This document shows positions 1 to 6,361 of a stretch of 7,608 bases of DNA, one piece after another (position 1 is the stretch's first letter; each line of letters starts with the position of its first letter). The notes beneath the pieces are model-generated. The model had not been told where the DNA came from. It did not search any database and worked only from the letters and a program-made list of their open reading frames with translations. A program made the position numbers and the translations under genes. This DNA is from Clostridia bacterium (GTDB lineage: Bacteria > Bacillota > Clostridia > Christensenellales > Borkfalkiaceae): NCBI GenBank assembly GCA_017457345.1, contig JAFTHR010000202.1, positions 1 through 7,608 of the forward strand, written 5' to 3'.

Positions 1-17
1 AATAAAAATTTTTTCAT
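1..17 (-). CDS. Start of an unidentified gene (5' end only)
   Basis: Only the first codons are inside the window: ATG followed by codons reading M-K-K-F-L, which run off the left edge. The start is supported by a perfect AGGAGG ribosome binding site at 27-32, nine bases upstream of the ATG. It is also supported by a promoter and structured leader RNA that point to this gene and nothing else. A Met-Lys-Lys-hydrophobic beginning would suit a signal peptide or lipoprotein, but five residues cannot establish that. The AGGAGG lies immediately after the U-run of an intrinsic terminator, so expression probably depends on read-through of that terminator. The product is unknown. Confidence 0.6.
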
Positions 18-34
18 TATGTAAAGCCTCCTAG

Positions 35-72
35 AAAAAATAAAAAGTGCCGTCCTGCGAACAGAACGACAC
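35..72 (-). terminator. UUCG-loop intrinsic terminator in the leader RNA
   Basis: On the minus strand GUGUCGUUCUG (62-72) pairs with CAGGACGGCAC (47-57) in 11 unbroken pairs around a UUCG loop. A run of 11 U interrupted by one A follows (35-46). Two of the pairs are G-U in the minus-strand RNA and become C-A mismatches on the plus strand, so the signal acts only on minus-strand transcripts. The ribosome binding site of the left-edge gene follows directly. Confidence 0.85.
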
Positions 73-202
73 TAGCAAAGTGACTTTGTTCGCCGGTTGC
101 GACACCAACAAAATATCATCTCACAAAAGATTTGTAAATAGCAAAACAAGGTACACTAATGCCCTATTAGTATACTTTTGTGACATATTTAGTTGGAGTC
201 GC
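35..202 (-). ncRNA. Structured leader RNA, probable riboswitch or attenuator of unrecognised family
   Basis: The predicted transcript starts at about 202, the first base of a long closing stem. P1 pairs 192-202 with 99-109 (GCGACUCCAAC with GUUGGUGUCGC), 10 pairs around one U-U mismatch. Inside it P2 pairs 176-182 with 122-128 (CACAAAA with UUUUGUG). P3 stacks on P2, pairing 166-175 with 151-160 in ten pairs closed by an AGGGC loop. The 129-150 stretch may form a weak third arm. Downstream of P1 are a small CAAAG-UCA-CUUUG hairpin and then the intrinsic terminator at 47-72. Alternative pairings exist: GCGAAC (91-96) can pair with GUUCGC in the terminator loop and 3' arm, and the P1 3' strand shares GUGUCG with the terminator 5' arm. 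These are the hallmarks of a conditional terminator. It does not resemble T-box, purine, SAM, TPP, FMN, c-di-GMP or THF consensus sequences as I know them. A free-standing small RNA is the alternative. Confidence 0.6.
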
Positions 203-208
203 ATTTTT

Positions 209-237
209 ATTATAACACCTTTCGCGAACTTTTGCAA
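209..237 (-). promoter_or_regulatory. Sigma-A promoter of the leader RNA
   Basis: The -35 box is TTGCAA (232-237), the spacer is 17 bp and the -10 box is TATAAT (209-214). Transcription should start near 202-204, at the first base of stem P1. It uses the same box pair and spacing as the SRP RNA promoter at 3917-3945, which suggests a strong constitutive promoter with control exerted downstream by the leader. Confidence 0.82.
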
Positions 238-239
238 GT

Positions 240-271
240 AAAAAACTCGGCTTTTTTATCGCCGAGTTTTT
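240..271 (-). terminator. Intrinsic terminator of the lemA-DUF2207 operon
   Basis: On the minus strand AAAAACTCGGC (261-271) pairs with GCCGAGTTTTT (241-251) around a nine-base loop, and the U-run extends to 240. It lies 23 bases beyond the DUF2207 stop codon and just upstream of the leader RNA promoter, so it separates the two transcription units. Confidence 0.85.
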
Positions 272-294
272 AAGCCGTTTTATAAAATTTTGCG

Positions 295-2208
295 TTAGCG
301 CATACCGCCGCCACCACCGCCGTGGCCGCCGCCGGAAAATCCGCCGAAGAATCCACCGCCGCCGCTTCTGCCAACTTTGCCGCCTTCCGAAGGAGGGGGC
401 ATTGCCAAGGAACGGAAACTTGCGCGCATACAATGGTTGAATAGCATATAATCGAATAGCGTCATATCGCTATCAACACACCAACTAGGCGGTGCTATCG
501 TTAACCCTTTGAACTTGCTTTCCCACTCGTCGCTTACGCCAAGTACTTGCGCGTACGGCAAGATATCGTACATCAGTTCCGGATTATCTTGGAGCATAAA
601 CTTAATTTTATCTTCTTCCGTATAAACGATAAAATCTTTAAAGCCTAAAATATCGCCGAGAATTGAAACAATCTTTTCGGTGGGAGAAAGGGTTGCCACG
701 CCAATTACCGCAATTACTTGCGCAAATGCACACGTTATCACCTTTTCCCAAGTGGTCATAGATGCCGTTGCAACGGCGAACGCACTCACCACAAGCCCTA
801 AAATTGCTATACCAACCGCCGCCAAAAGCAAGCCCATTTTGCCGCTCTTTTTCAGTTTATGCCAGCGTTGTTTGCGAACGAACAACACAAGCGCTGCTAA
901 AATAGGAGCAATCGCCGCGGCAAACGCCGAAGCATCCGCAAACCCGTTTACCCGTACCATGCCCACGATAAACGGGATTAAACCCGCACACGCACAGGTG
1001 AGCAACGCACAAATAAAACAACCGATCATAGACTTTTTATCGTACCTTTGCACGTCCTTTGCCTTGGACTGTATTTTGGCTTTTTCCATTGTTTCATAGT
1101 ACTTATATTTAAGCTCGGAAACCTTTACCGCATCCCCGGATTTAAACAAGCCGTTAAACAGCGTTTTTGCGTGCGCCTTTTCCTTTTCGGGCAGTTCCAC
1201 AACCTTACGAATCAGCACGGGATCTTGATCGTTTTTCAAGTTAATCATCAAGTACCCTTTGGATGCGAAATAGTAGATCATAGACGTGACGTCTTCGGTG
1301 TCCACCGCCCCGTCGATCAATTTTCCCATGGTAAGCGGGTCCATCTCTTTGGGTGCTTTCACGTTAACGACCGTAACGATTTCGCGCTTCGTTCTGCACT
1401 TGAAATAGCACAAAATAGCCGCCGCAAGAAGCCCCACGCCGAGCAGCACGAAAAGAAGCATGCCGTCCGTTGCAAAACTTGCCGCAAACGGGGAAACTAA
1501 CGCACCCGCAGGCAAATTGTACCCGATTGTAATGGCTTCCGCCGTGTATTCTTCAAAAGTATCGTTATACACGAGTTCAAGCCTATCGCAACTCATAGTG
1601 ATGGACTTTCTATCCGCCGAAAGCACGCTTACCACGTTTCCTTCGTCCGTTGCGCCGTATCCGCCCGAATAAACGCGGTAATCTTCAAGCGCGGCAGGGA
1701 AATCCACCGTCACACGCACGTTATTCAAGGCAACGGGCCAGCCCGCACCGATCACGTCTAGCACCATATCGTAGCCGGCGTCCTGCGGGCAAACGAGTAT
1801 TGTGTACTCAATTTCGTACACCCACGTTTTCCCTTTCGTTAAGTCCCCAGACATGTTGATGTCTAGAAATCCCATAACGTCTGGGTTTGCCGCCACGTAA
1901 TACGAAAACTCAGGATTTTGATCGCACTTTGCCGAGATGTTCGAGTATTGATCTCCTTCAAGGGGTAAAGACCGATACCACTCGTTGCCGTTCCGCAAAA
2001 AGTTGACGGTAATTTGCTCTTTTATGAAAACTTCCCTGTTTTCGTGGACGGTGGCGTGCACGTTGTACTCCGCCACGTTAAAGCCCGCGCCGCTAGAAGC
2101 CGAAGCGGACTTCGTTTCAGGCGTAAACGCGCAAAATATCGCCAAAATAAGGGCGCAAAAGGCACTTATCCAAAAGGCAAAGCCTTTGTTTTTACTTTGA
2201 TTCATCAT
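295..2208 (-). CDS. DUF2207 domain-containing membrane protein with glycine-rich tail
   Basis: A 637-residue protein with the DUF2207 family layout. A signal peptide or N-terminal anchor (about 11-30) is followed by an extracytoplasmic beta-rich domain (about 45-235) of the type starting with a Y-x-V-x-x-x-V-x-E-N pattern. Next come a membrane segment (248-268), a charged cytoplasmic stretch (270-390), and four likely membrane segments near 394-416, 424-446, 457-478 and 486-506. A soluble region (510-605) precedes a tail of about 23 residues made almost only of Gly, with a few Phe, Ser and His. Gly-rich ends of this kind are common in DUF2207 and TPM-domain proteins encoded beside lemA. The start overlaps the lemA stop as TAATG, with a second ATG immediately after and no good Shine-Dalgarno, so translation is probably coupled to lemA. 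The biochemical role of DUF2207 is not established; a joint envelope function with LemA is inferred from the pairing. Confidence 0.88.
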   Translation of the reverse strand: MMNQSKNKGFAFWISAFCALILAIFCAFTPETKSASASSGAGFNVAEYNVHATVHENREVFIKEQITVNFLRNGNEWYRSLPLEGDQYSNISAKCDQNPEFSYYVAANPDVMGFLDINMSGDLTKGKTWVYEIEYTILVCPQDAGYDMVLDVIGAGWPVALNNVRVTVDFPAALEDYRVYSGGYGATDEGNVVSVLSADRKSITMSCDRLELVYNDTFEEYTAEAITIGYNLPAGALVSPFAASFATDGMLLFVLLGVGLLAAAILCYFKCRTKREIVTVVNVKAPKEMDPLTMGKLIDGAVDTEDVTSMIYYFASKGYLMINLKNDQDPVLIRKVVELPEKEKAHAKTLFNGLFKSGDAVKVSELKYKYYETMEKAKIQSKAKDVQRYDKKSMIGCFICALLTCACAGLIPFIVGMVRVNGFADASAFAAAIAPILAALVLFVRKQRWHKLKKSGKMGLLLAAVGIAILGLVVSAFAVATASMTTWEKVITCAFAQVIAVIGVATLSPTEKIVSILGDILGFKDFIVYTEEDKIKFMLQDNPELMYDILPYAQVLGVSDEWESKFKGLTIAPPSWCVDSDMTLFDYMLFNHCMRASFRSLAMPPPSEGGKVGRSGGGGFFGGFSGGGHGGGGGGMR

Positions 2209-2813
2209 TAGAAGGAAACTTTTACGTTTTTGCGTTCTTCTTCGCTATCTAATTCGAAGTACGGGCGTTTCTTATATTCTTCCCCCATGGTGTTCGCAAC
2301 GATATTCGAAGGGAAGATTTCAAGTTTGGTGTTGAACGATTTTACCACGCCGTTATAGTATCTACGTGCGCTTTCAAGTTCGTTTTCAATCCCTTTGAGT
2401 TGGTTTTGTAAATCAAGGAAGTTGGTGTTCGCTTGAAGTTGAGGGTAGTTTTCCGCAACGACGTTCAAAAACGTTCTAAGCGAGCCCGTCAACGCATTTG
2501 CCGCCGCCATCTTTTCTTCGGGCGTTTTTGCACCTGCTGCGATATTCCGTGCGTTAATCACGCTTTCAAGCGTTTCCTTTTCGTGCTTTGCAAACCCCTT
2601 TACCGTTTCTACAAGGTTAGGAATTAAATCGTACCGCTTTTTCAAGAATACGTCGATCGTAGCCCACGCTTCTTCAAGTTTGTTCTTTAACCGAACGAAA
2701 GCGTTTCTCGTGGAAATGTACCAAGCCACCAAAATGATTACGAGCAGTACCACAACAGCCGCAATAATAATCCCGGCAAGCGCACCGCCGGAGATAAGTA
2801 AATTGTTTAACAT
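2208..2813 (-). CDS. lemA: LemA family membrane-anchored protein
   Basis: A 201-residue protein of normal LemA length. One N-terminal membrane segment (about 8-32) is followed directly by the conserved stretch with R-N-x-x-V-x-x-x-N (36-44). A long helical bundle comes next, including the Y-D-L-I-P-N-L-V-E-T motif (61-70) that is diagnostic of the family. The R-R-Y-Y-N (150-154) and F-P-S-N-I-V-A (167-173) motifs are also present. The topology is a short outside end with a helical domain next to the membrane; the molecular function of LemA is not established. The start has an AAGGAG site at 2823-2828, nine bases upstream. It is the first gene of a two-gene operon with the DUF2207 protein, a frequent LemA partner, and its stop overlaps the next start by one base. 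Confidence 0.93.
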   Translation of the reverse strand: MLNNLLISGGALAGIIIAAVVVLLVIILVAWYISTRNAFVRLKNKLEEAWATIDVFLKKRYDLIPNLVETVKGFAKHEKETLESVINARNIAAGAKTPEEKMAAANALTGSLRTFLNVVAENYPQLQANTNFLDLQNQLKGIENELESARRYYNGVVKSFNTKLEIFPSNIVANTMGEEYKKRPYFELDSEEERKNVKVSF

Positions 2814-2835
2814 AGTTTTTTTCTCCTTTTCTTTT

Positions 2836-2855
2836 CAAAAGAGTTCGCTCTTTTG
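2836..2855 (-). promoter_or_regulatory. Hairpin at the 5' end of the lemA mRNA
   Basis: A perfect 8-bp stem with a four-base loop (CAAAAGAG-CGAA-CTCTTTTG in the mRNA) begins only about four bases after the predicted transcription start (~2859) and ends seven bases before the AAGGAG site. Such 5'-terminal hairpins are known to protect mRNAs from 5'-dependent decay; that role here is inferred. Read on the plus strand it has a UUCG loop followed by T-rich DNA, but no plus-strand gene enters it. Confidence 0.6.
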
Positions 2856-2865
2856 ATTTTTTATT

Positions 2866-2894
2866 ATTATACTATAAACTTTTTCAAAAATCAA
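2866..2894 (-). promoter_or_regulatory. Sigma-A promoter of the lemA operon
   Basis: The -35 box is TTGATT (2889-2894), the spacer is 17 bp and the -10 box is TATAAT (2866-2871). The predicted start near 2859 gives a 5' untranslated region of about 46 bases holding the hairpin and ribosome binding site. Confidence 0.78.
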
Positions 2895-2924
2895 CACCTA
2901 TAACGTTTTTTTATTCCGTTGCAT

Positions 2925-2953
2925 AAAAAAAAGACGGCGTACCGTCCTTTTTC
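2925..2953 (-). terminator. Intrinsic terminator of mrp
   Basis: On the minus strand GACGG (2942-2946) pairs with CCGTC (2933-2937) around a TACG loop. The stem is extended by a G-U pair and flanking A-U pairs, and a run of eight T follows (2925-2932). It lies 16 bases beyond the mrp stop codon. Confidence 0.83.
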
Positions 2954-2969
2954 TTAATCCCTGGTAGGG

Positions 2970-3803
2970 TTATTTACGCTCAATCGCGTTGATCACTTCA
3001 TAAACGCCGCAAAGCGCGTCCGTTTCGTATTCTTCAATTTTGCCTTGGTCTGCACTCGTGGCAATCGCAGGATCAAGCGGCATACGCGCCGTTTGTGGAA
3101 TGCCGTATTCGGCGGCAATTTTCTCCACTTTGCTCTCCCCGAACACTTCGATCTTTTTGCCGCAATCGGGGCAGGTTAAATAACTCATATTCTCCACGAT
3201 CCCAAGCACGGGAACGTTCATCATGTTCGCCATATTCACCGCTTTTTCCACAACCATCTTCACAAGGTCTTGCGGGGTGGTCACAATCACAATCCCTGCA
3301 AGGGGAATGCTTTGGAATACGGTTAAAGGCACGTCTCCCGTTCCGGGCGGCATATCGATAAACAATAAATCTAAATCCTTCCAAATAACGTCCGTCCAAA
3401 ATTGCAACACCGTTCCCGAAATCACCATACCACGCCAAACGACGGGGGTGGTTGCTTCGTCTAACAACAGGTTCATAGACATGAGTTGCACGCCTGTTTT
3501 AGAAGAAACGGTATTGATGCCGTTTTCGTCACCCGTCACGCGCTCTTTCACGCCGAACATATGCGGAATAGAAGGTCCGGTCACGTCGGCATCCATAATC
3601 CCCACTTTTTTGCCTTGACGTTGTGCATACGCGGCAAGAAGCGCGGTAGTCATAGACTTGCCTACGCCGCCTTTCCCCGAAACGACGCCGATTACCTTTT
3701 TAATCGACGATTTTTTGTGCGGTTCTTTCAAAAAACTCTCTGCCTTTCTAGACGAGCAATTCGCCGAGCAAGAAGAGCAATCGTGATTGCAATTTTCTGC
3801 CAT
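2970..3803 (-). CDS. mrp: Mrp/NBP35 family ATP-binding Fe-S cluster carrier
   Basis: A 277-residue P-loop ATPase of the Mrp (ApbC)/NBP35 family, cytosolic proteins that bind an Fe-S cluster and pass it to apo-proteins. The deviant Walker A loop GKGGVGKS sits at 43-50. It is followed by the D-A-D-V-T-G-P-S-I-P motif (71-80), the family signature D-M-P-P-G-T-G-D (150-157) and the N-M-S-Y-L-T-C-P-D-C segment (205-214). The C-x2-C pair at 211/214 supplies the cluster at the dimer interface. The N-terminus adds a Cys cluster at residues 5, 9, 12 and 16, spaced C-x3-C-x2-C-x3-C; this resembles the extra cluster of NBP35-type proteins and recurs in clostridial homologues. The MIP18-like domain of longer Mrp proteins is absent. 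The ATG has a strong AGGAG site eight bases upstream. It is a single-gene transcription unit with a consensus promoter and its own terminator. Confidence 0.93.
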   Translation of the reverse strand: MAENCNHDCSSCSANCSSRKAESFLKEPHKKSSIKKVIGVVSGKGGVGKSMTTALLAAYAQRQGKKVGIMDADVTGPSIPHMFGVKERVTGDENGINTVSSKTGVQLMSMNLLLDEATTPVVWRGMVISGTVLQFWTDVIWKDLDLLFIDMPPGTGDVPLTVFQSIPLAGIVIVTTPQDLVKMVVEKAVNMANMMNVPVLGIVENMSYLTCPDCGKKIEVFGESKVEKIAAEYGIPQTARMPLDPAIATSADQGKIEEYETDALCGVYEVINAIERK

Positions 3804-3835
3804 TTTTCTTTCTCCTTTTTTGCTTGAACGTTATT

Positions 3836-3864
3836 ATTATACCCCTTTTAAAAAGCATTGTCAA
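3836..3864 (-). promoter_or_regulatory. Consensus sigma-A promoter of mrp
   Basis: The -35 box TTGACA (3859-3864) and -10 box TATAAT (3836-3841) are both perfect consensus, separated by 17 bp. The expected 5' untranslated region is about 25 bases. It lies back to back with the SRP RNA promoter, 52 bp away. Confidence 0.87.
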
Positions 3865-3916
3865 CGCAAAAGCCCAAAAAGCGGCGGGTTTCTACGCAAA
3901 AATCGCTGAAAAACGG

Positions 3917-3945
3917 TTGCAAAGGGAAGAAAAATGGTGTATAAT
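3917..3945 (+). promoter_or_regulatory. Sigma-A promoter of the SRP RNA gene
   Basis: The -35 box is TTGCAA (3917-3922), the spacer is 17 bp and the -10 box is TATAAT (3940-3945). The start is predicted at 3951-3952, which matches the first paired base of the SRP RNA. Confidence 0.85.
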
Positions 3946-3950
3946 AAGTA

Positions 3951-4226
3951 GGCTGTGCGTAGGTGGGGAGTTAGCGGCACCCTGTACCTGAAATCCGCTA
4001 TATCAGGACTGAATACCTTTCTCGGCGGCATCTATGGAAGGTTGCGCATTGTAAGGAGCGTTGATAACAAGGTCTTATGCAACGGGAAGTTGTGAACCGT
4101 GTCAGGACAGGAATGTAGCAGCACTAAGCAAATGATCCCGTGTGCCCTCAGGTAGCTTTGTAGGAGCCACCTGCAATGTTTCCACTTCGGTAGACACCGA
4201 CAAAAAAGGTTCGCACGGTTTTTTTT
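3951..4226 (+). ncRNA. ffs: Signal recognition particle RNA, large Alu-containing type
   Basis: This about 276-nt RNA is the scaffold of the signal recognition particle. It binds Ffh and targets nascent membrane and secreted proteins to the translocon. The Alu domain is recognisable from the GGTGGGGAGTTAGCGGCACC run (3962-3981), followed by two short hairpins (the ATCCGCTAT part pairs back with TAGCGG). The Ffh-binding hairpin is at about 4090-4145, with GTCAGG opposite AGCAGCAC across the conserved asymmetric loop and a GGAA tetraloop at 4110-4113. The 5' end CTGTGCG pairs with CGCACGG (4212-4218), closing the molecule directly before a run of eight T that ends transcription. Length and Alu domain match the Bacillus/Clostridium class rather than the ~100-nt 4.5S type. 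The apical stem ACA/UGU differs from the usual UCC/GGA. Confidence 0.93.
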
Positions 4227-4236
4227 GTAAAAAACG

Positions 4237-4267
4237 AAAAGGATTATCCACGGTGGATAATCCTTTT
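4237..4267. terminator. Bidirectional intrinsic terminator between ffs and dinB
   Basis: A perfect 14-bp inverted repeat, AAAAGGATTATCCA (4237-4250) and TGGATAATCCTTTT (4254-4267), surrounds a three-base loop, with T-runs on both strands. On the minus strand it begins directly at the dinB stop codon and ends the SDR-dinB operon. On the plus strand it backs up the SRP RNA end. Confidence 0.88.
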
Positions 4268-5509
4268 TTAATCTTCTTTATCGGGCGTTTGGCTATGCTT
4301 TCGCAAATCCAACCCGTTTAAATCGCCGTCTTCTAAAATCACGCCGCGCTGCACCGAAGCGTAGCCGTACTTTTCCCGCAATTTTGAAACGACCGATTCC
4401 ACTTTCTCCTTCTTTTCATAGGACTTTTCACCCGCTAGCCCATCCAGAGAAAGTTGCTCTATCTGCTTATCGAACCCCGAAACGGTTATGCCTAAAAGAC
4501 GAACGGACGTGCCTTCTGGAAAATGCTTGCAGTAAAGTTCAAACGCCGCTTGCGCCACTTCGCTACAAAGAGCCGTGGGGCGGACTTTTTCTTGATAGGA
4601 ATAGAAACTTAAATCGGGCTTGCGTACCACAATATGCACCGTGCTCGCTTTCCCCACGCCAGACTTTCTAAGCCGCGCCACCACGCTTTCCGCGATCACG
4701 AAAAACCAGCGCTTGATCTCTTCACGCGAAGAGATATCGTGAACGAGCGTGGTTGAATTACCGATAGACTTCACGTCGTCTTTCTCATTAGAAAACAGCA
4801 CCGGGGCGTTGTCTTCTCCACGGGCGTAAAGCCATACCTGCCTGCCTCGTTTACCCATCCAGCGAATCATATCCGCTTCGTTTGCGTTTGCCAAATCCCC
4901 TATTTTATAAATGCCGTGCTTATTTAAAAGATCCTTCGTTTTTCCACCGATCGACAAAAGATCTTCTACCGGCAAAGGATATACGATTTTCTCAAACCCT
5001 TGTTTGGGAATGACCGTCACCGCGTCCGGCTTGCGCATTTCGGAAGCAAGTTTTGCAAAGATTTTGTTGAAACTTACGCCGATAGAAACCGTCACGCCAA
5101 GTTCTTCTTTCACGGCGGTACGGATTTTATGCGCAATCTCTTCACCGCTGCCGAACAGGCGGGTGCTCGCCGTCACGTCTAGCGCGCACTCGTCGATACT
5201 GCAAACTTCAATTTGGTCGGTATAGCGAGCGTAGATTTCCCGCACCTTTTCCGAGTACTTTACATACTCCGCAAAGTGGGTGGGCACGCAGACTAAGTTC
5301 GGGCATTTTTTGAGCGCGGAATACACCGTTTCCGCCGTTTTAACGCCGTACTTTTTGGCTTCTTCGTTTTTCGCCAGCACCACGCCCCTGCGCTCTTTCG
5401 GATCGCCGCACACCGCAACGGGTTTGCCTTTTAAGGAAGGATCAAGCGCCGTTTCCACCGAAGCGAAAAAATTATTCAAATCGGAGTGTAAAACTACGCG
5501 CTCTTTCAC
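4268..5509 (-). CDS. dinB: Y-family translesion DNA polymerase (DinB / Pol IV type)
   Basis: A 413-residue Y-family polymerase that copies damaged DNA with low fidelity. The metal-binding and steric-gate motif H-S-D-L-N-N-F-F-A-S-V-E is at 8-19 (Asp10, gate Phe15). The second catalytic motif S-I-D-E is at 104-107, and S-I-G-V-S-F-N-K-I-F-A-K-L-A-S is at 142-156. The helix-hairpin-helix thumb (L-L-S-I-G-G-K-T-K near 184-192) and a little-finger domain (about 245-345) follow. A clamp-binding-like Q-L-S-L sits at 352-355, with a C-terminal extension whose G-Y-A-S-V-Q-R-G (382-389) matches Firmicute Pol IV/UvrX-like proteins. The D-x-N-N-F-F motif and internal clamp site fit the DinB/UvrX branch better than E. 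coli DinB itself. The start is GTG, fixed by AAGGAG at 5517-5522, seven bases upstream. It is the second gene of an operon, 14 bp after the SDR gene, with no promoter or LexA box of its own visible. Confidence 0.93.
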   Translation of the reverse strand: MKERVVLHSDLNNFFASVETALDPSLKGKPVAVCGDPKERRGVVLAKNEEAKKYGVKTAETVYSALKKCPNLVCVPTHFAEYVKYSEKVREIYARYTDQIEVCSIDECALDVTASTRLFGSGEEIAHKIRTAVKEELGVTVSIGVSFNKIFAKLASEMRKPDAVTVIPKQGFEKIVYPLPVEDLLSIGGKTKDLLNKHGIYKIGDLANANEADMIRWMGKRGRQVWLYARGEDNAPVLFSNEKDDVKSIGNSTTLVHDISSREEIKRWFFVIAESVVARLRKSGVGKASTVHIVVRKPDLSFYSYQEKVRPTALCSEVAQAAFELYCKHFPEGTSVRLLGITVSGFDKQIEQLSLDGLAGEKSYEKKEKVESVVSKLREKYGYASVQRGVILEDGDLNGLDLRKHSQTPDKED

Positions 5510-5523
5510 CTTTCTTCTCCTTT

Positions 5524-6351
5524 TTATTCTTCTAAAAATACGTTTTTAAATACTTTGCTTTTGGATTTTTTCATTACCCACGCAATCATTTTTAAGCCCC
5601 AAACGGGCGCAACTTTTGCGGTAAAATTCATCAGTTTTGCATCTATTCCAAGTACCGCGCGCTTTTTCTTTTTGGCAATACACTTGGCTATTTTCTTCGC
5701 CATTTTATCCGCCGACGTTGCCACTAGATCTAGCGCGCTGTTTTTGGTGTTCTCGTCGTTGCGGAAAAGTTCCGTTTTGGTTGTGCCGGGGAAATAGACG
5801 GCGATAAACCGATCCTTTTCTTCCATCATCAAGCACTCCGTGTAGGCTTTCAGGGCGGTTTTACTAGCCGAATACGCCGCCGTGCCCACCACCGAACAAA
5901 GCGCGGCGGAAGAGCATACGTTTACAATTCCGCACTCCTTTTGCTTAGGGATTAGCGGCAACGTTGCAGACGTGGCGTACACCGCCGAAAGATAGTTGGT
6001 CTCCGCAATCGCCCGATAGGTTTCCGCGCTCGTATTTGCCGCTTTAAGGAAGGAAGCGAACGCGCCCGCGTTGTTGATTAAAATATCCACACAAACGCCG
6101 TTTTGGGCTAAATTCGCGGCGAAATTGAGCCAGTTTTGGCGAACGGATACGTCGAACAGCGAAAAAGAGAACTTATCGGCATCTTCGCCTAGTTCTTTTT
6201 GCAAAGAAAGCATTTTTTCTTGGCTACGGCCTATCCCTATTACGCGCGCGCCGCCTTTTTTAATTAAAAGCAGGCAAAGGCCTTTCCCTATTCCACTTGA
6301 AGCGCCCGTGAGCACCACGGTTTTATTTTGAAAAAATTTTGAGAGTTTCAT
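5524..6351 (-). CDS. Short-chain dehydrogenase/reductase (SDR family)
   Basis: A 275-residue classical SDR, an NAD(P)-dependent oxidoreductase. The Rossmann glycine motif T-G-A-S-S-G-I-G is at 15-22. The N-N-A-G strand motif is at 93-96, and the catalytic tetrad is visible as Asn119, Ser147/148, Tyr160 and Lys164 (Y-S-A-S-K). Arg42 after beta-2 (G-R-S) suggests NADP preference. The Lys-rich C-terminus (220-270) with a hydrophobic stretch near 247-260 may touch the membrane. The substrate cannot be read from the sequence. I chose the ATG at 6351 because the reading frame stays open to 6426, but that extension runs straight through the -10 and -35 boxes. The resulting mRNA would have only three to five bases before the ATG and no Shine-Dalgarno. 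The downstream dinB is in the same operon, and its ribosome binding site overlaps this gene's end. Confidence 0.88.
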   Translation of the reverse strand: MKLSKFFQNKTVVLTGASSGIGKGLCLLLIKKGGARVIGIGRSQEKMLSLQKELGEDADKFSFSLFDVSVRQNWLNFAANLAQNGVCVDILINNAGAFASFLKAANTSAETYRAIAETNYLSAVYATSATLPLIPKQKECGIVNVCSSAALCSVVGTAAYSASKTALKAYTECLMMEEKDRFIAVYFPGTTKTELFRNDENTKNSALDLVATSADKMAKKIAKCIAKKKKRAVLGIDAKLMNFTAKVAPVWGLKMIAWVMKKSKSKVFKNVFLEE

Positions 6352-6361
6352 ATTGATTACC

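Noticed and set aside
35..202. A T-box, 6S RNA or known metabolite riboswitch.
   Set aside because: No T-box AGGGUGGNACCGCG element, no 6S-type large central bubble of matching size, and no core consensus of the common riboswitches could be found by eye. A covariance search could overturn this.
47..241. A plus-strand reading frame of 64 codons over the leader RNA.
   Set aside because: It has no ribosome binding site or promoter, and it covers the minus-strand leader RNA stems and promoter. It is fully explained by those.
680..1500. Plus-strand reading frames opposite the DUF2207 gene.
   Set aside because: They are antisense shadows of a clear membrane-protein gene, without start signals or domain content.
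2836..2862. A plus-strand terminator with a UUCG loop and T-rich tail.
   Set aside because: No plus-strand gene or promoter lies upstream. The hairpin falls inside the lemA 5' untranslated region, so it is better read as an mRNA leader element.
3951..4226. RNase P RNA or tmRNA as the identity of the plus-strand ncRNA.
   Set aside because: The Alu-domain run and the GTCAGG / AGCAGCAC Ffh-binding hairpin identify SRP RNA. RNase P and tmRNA cores (including a tRNA-Ala-like end and tag frame) are absent.
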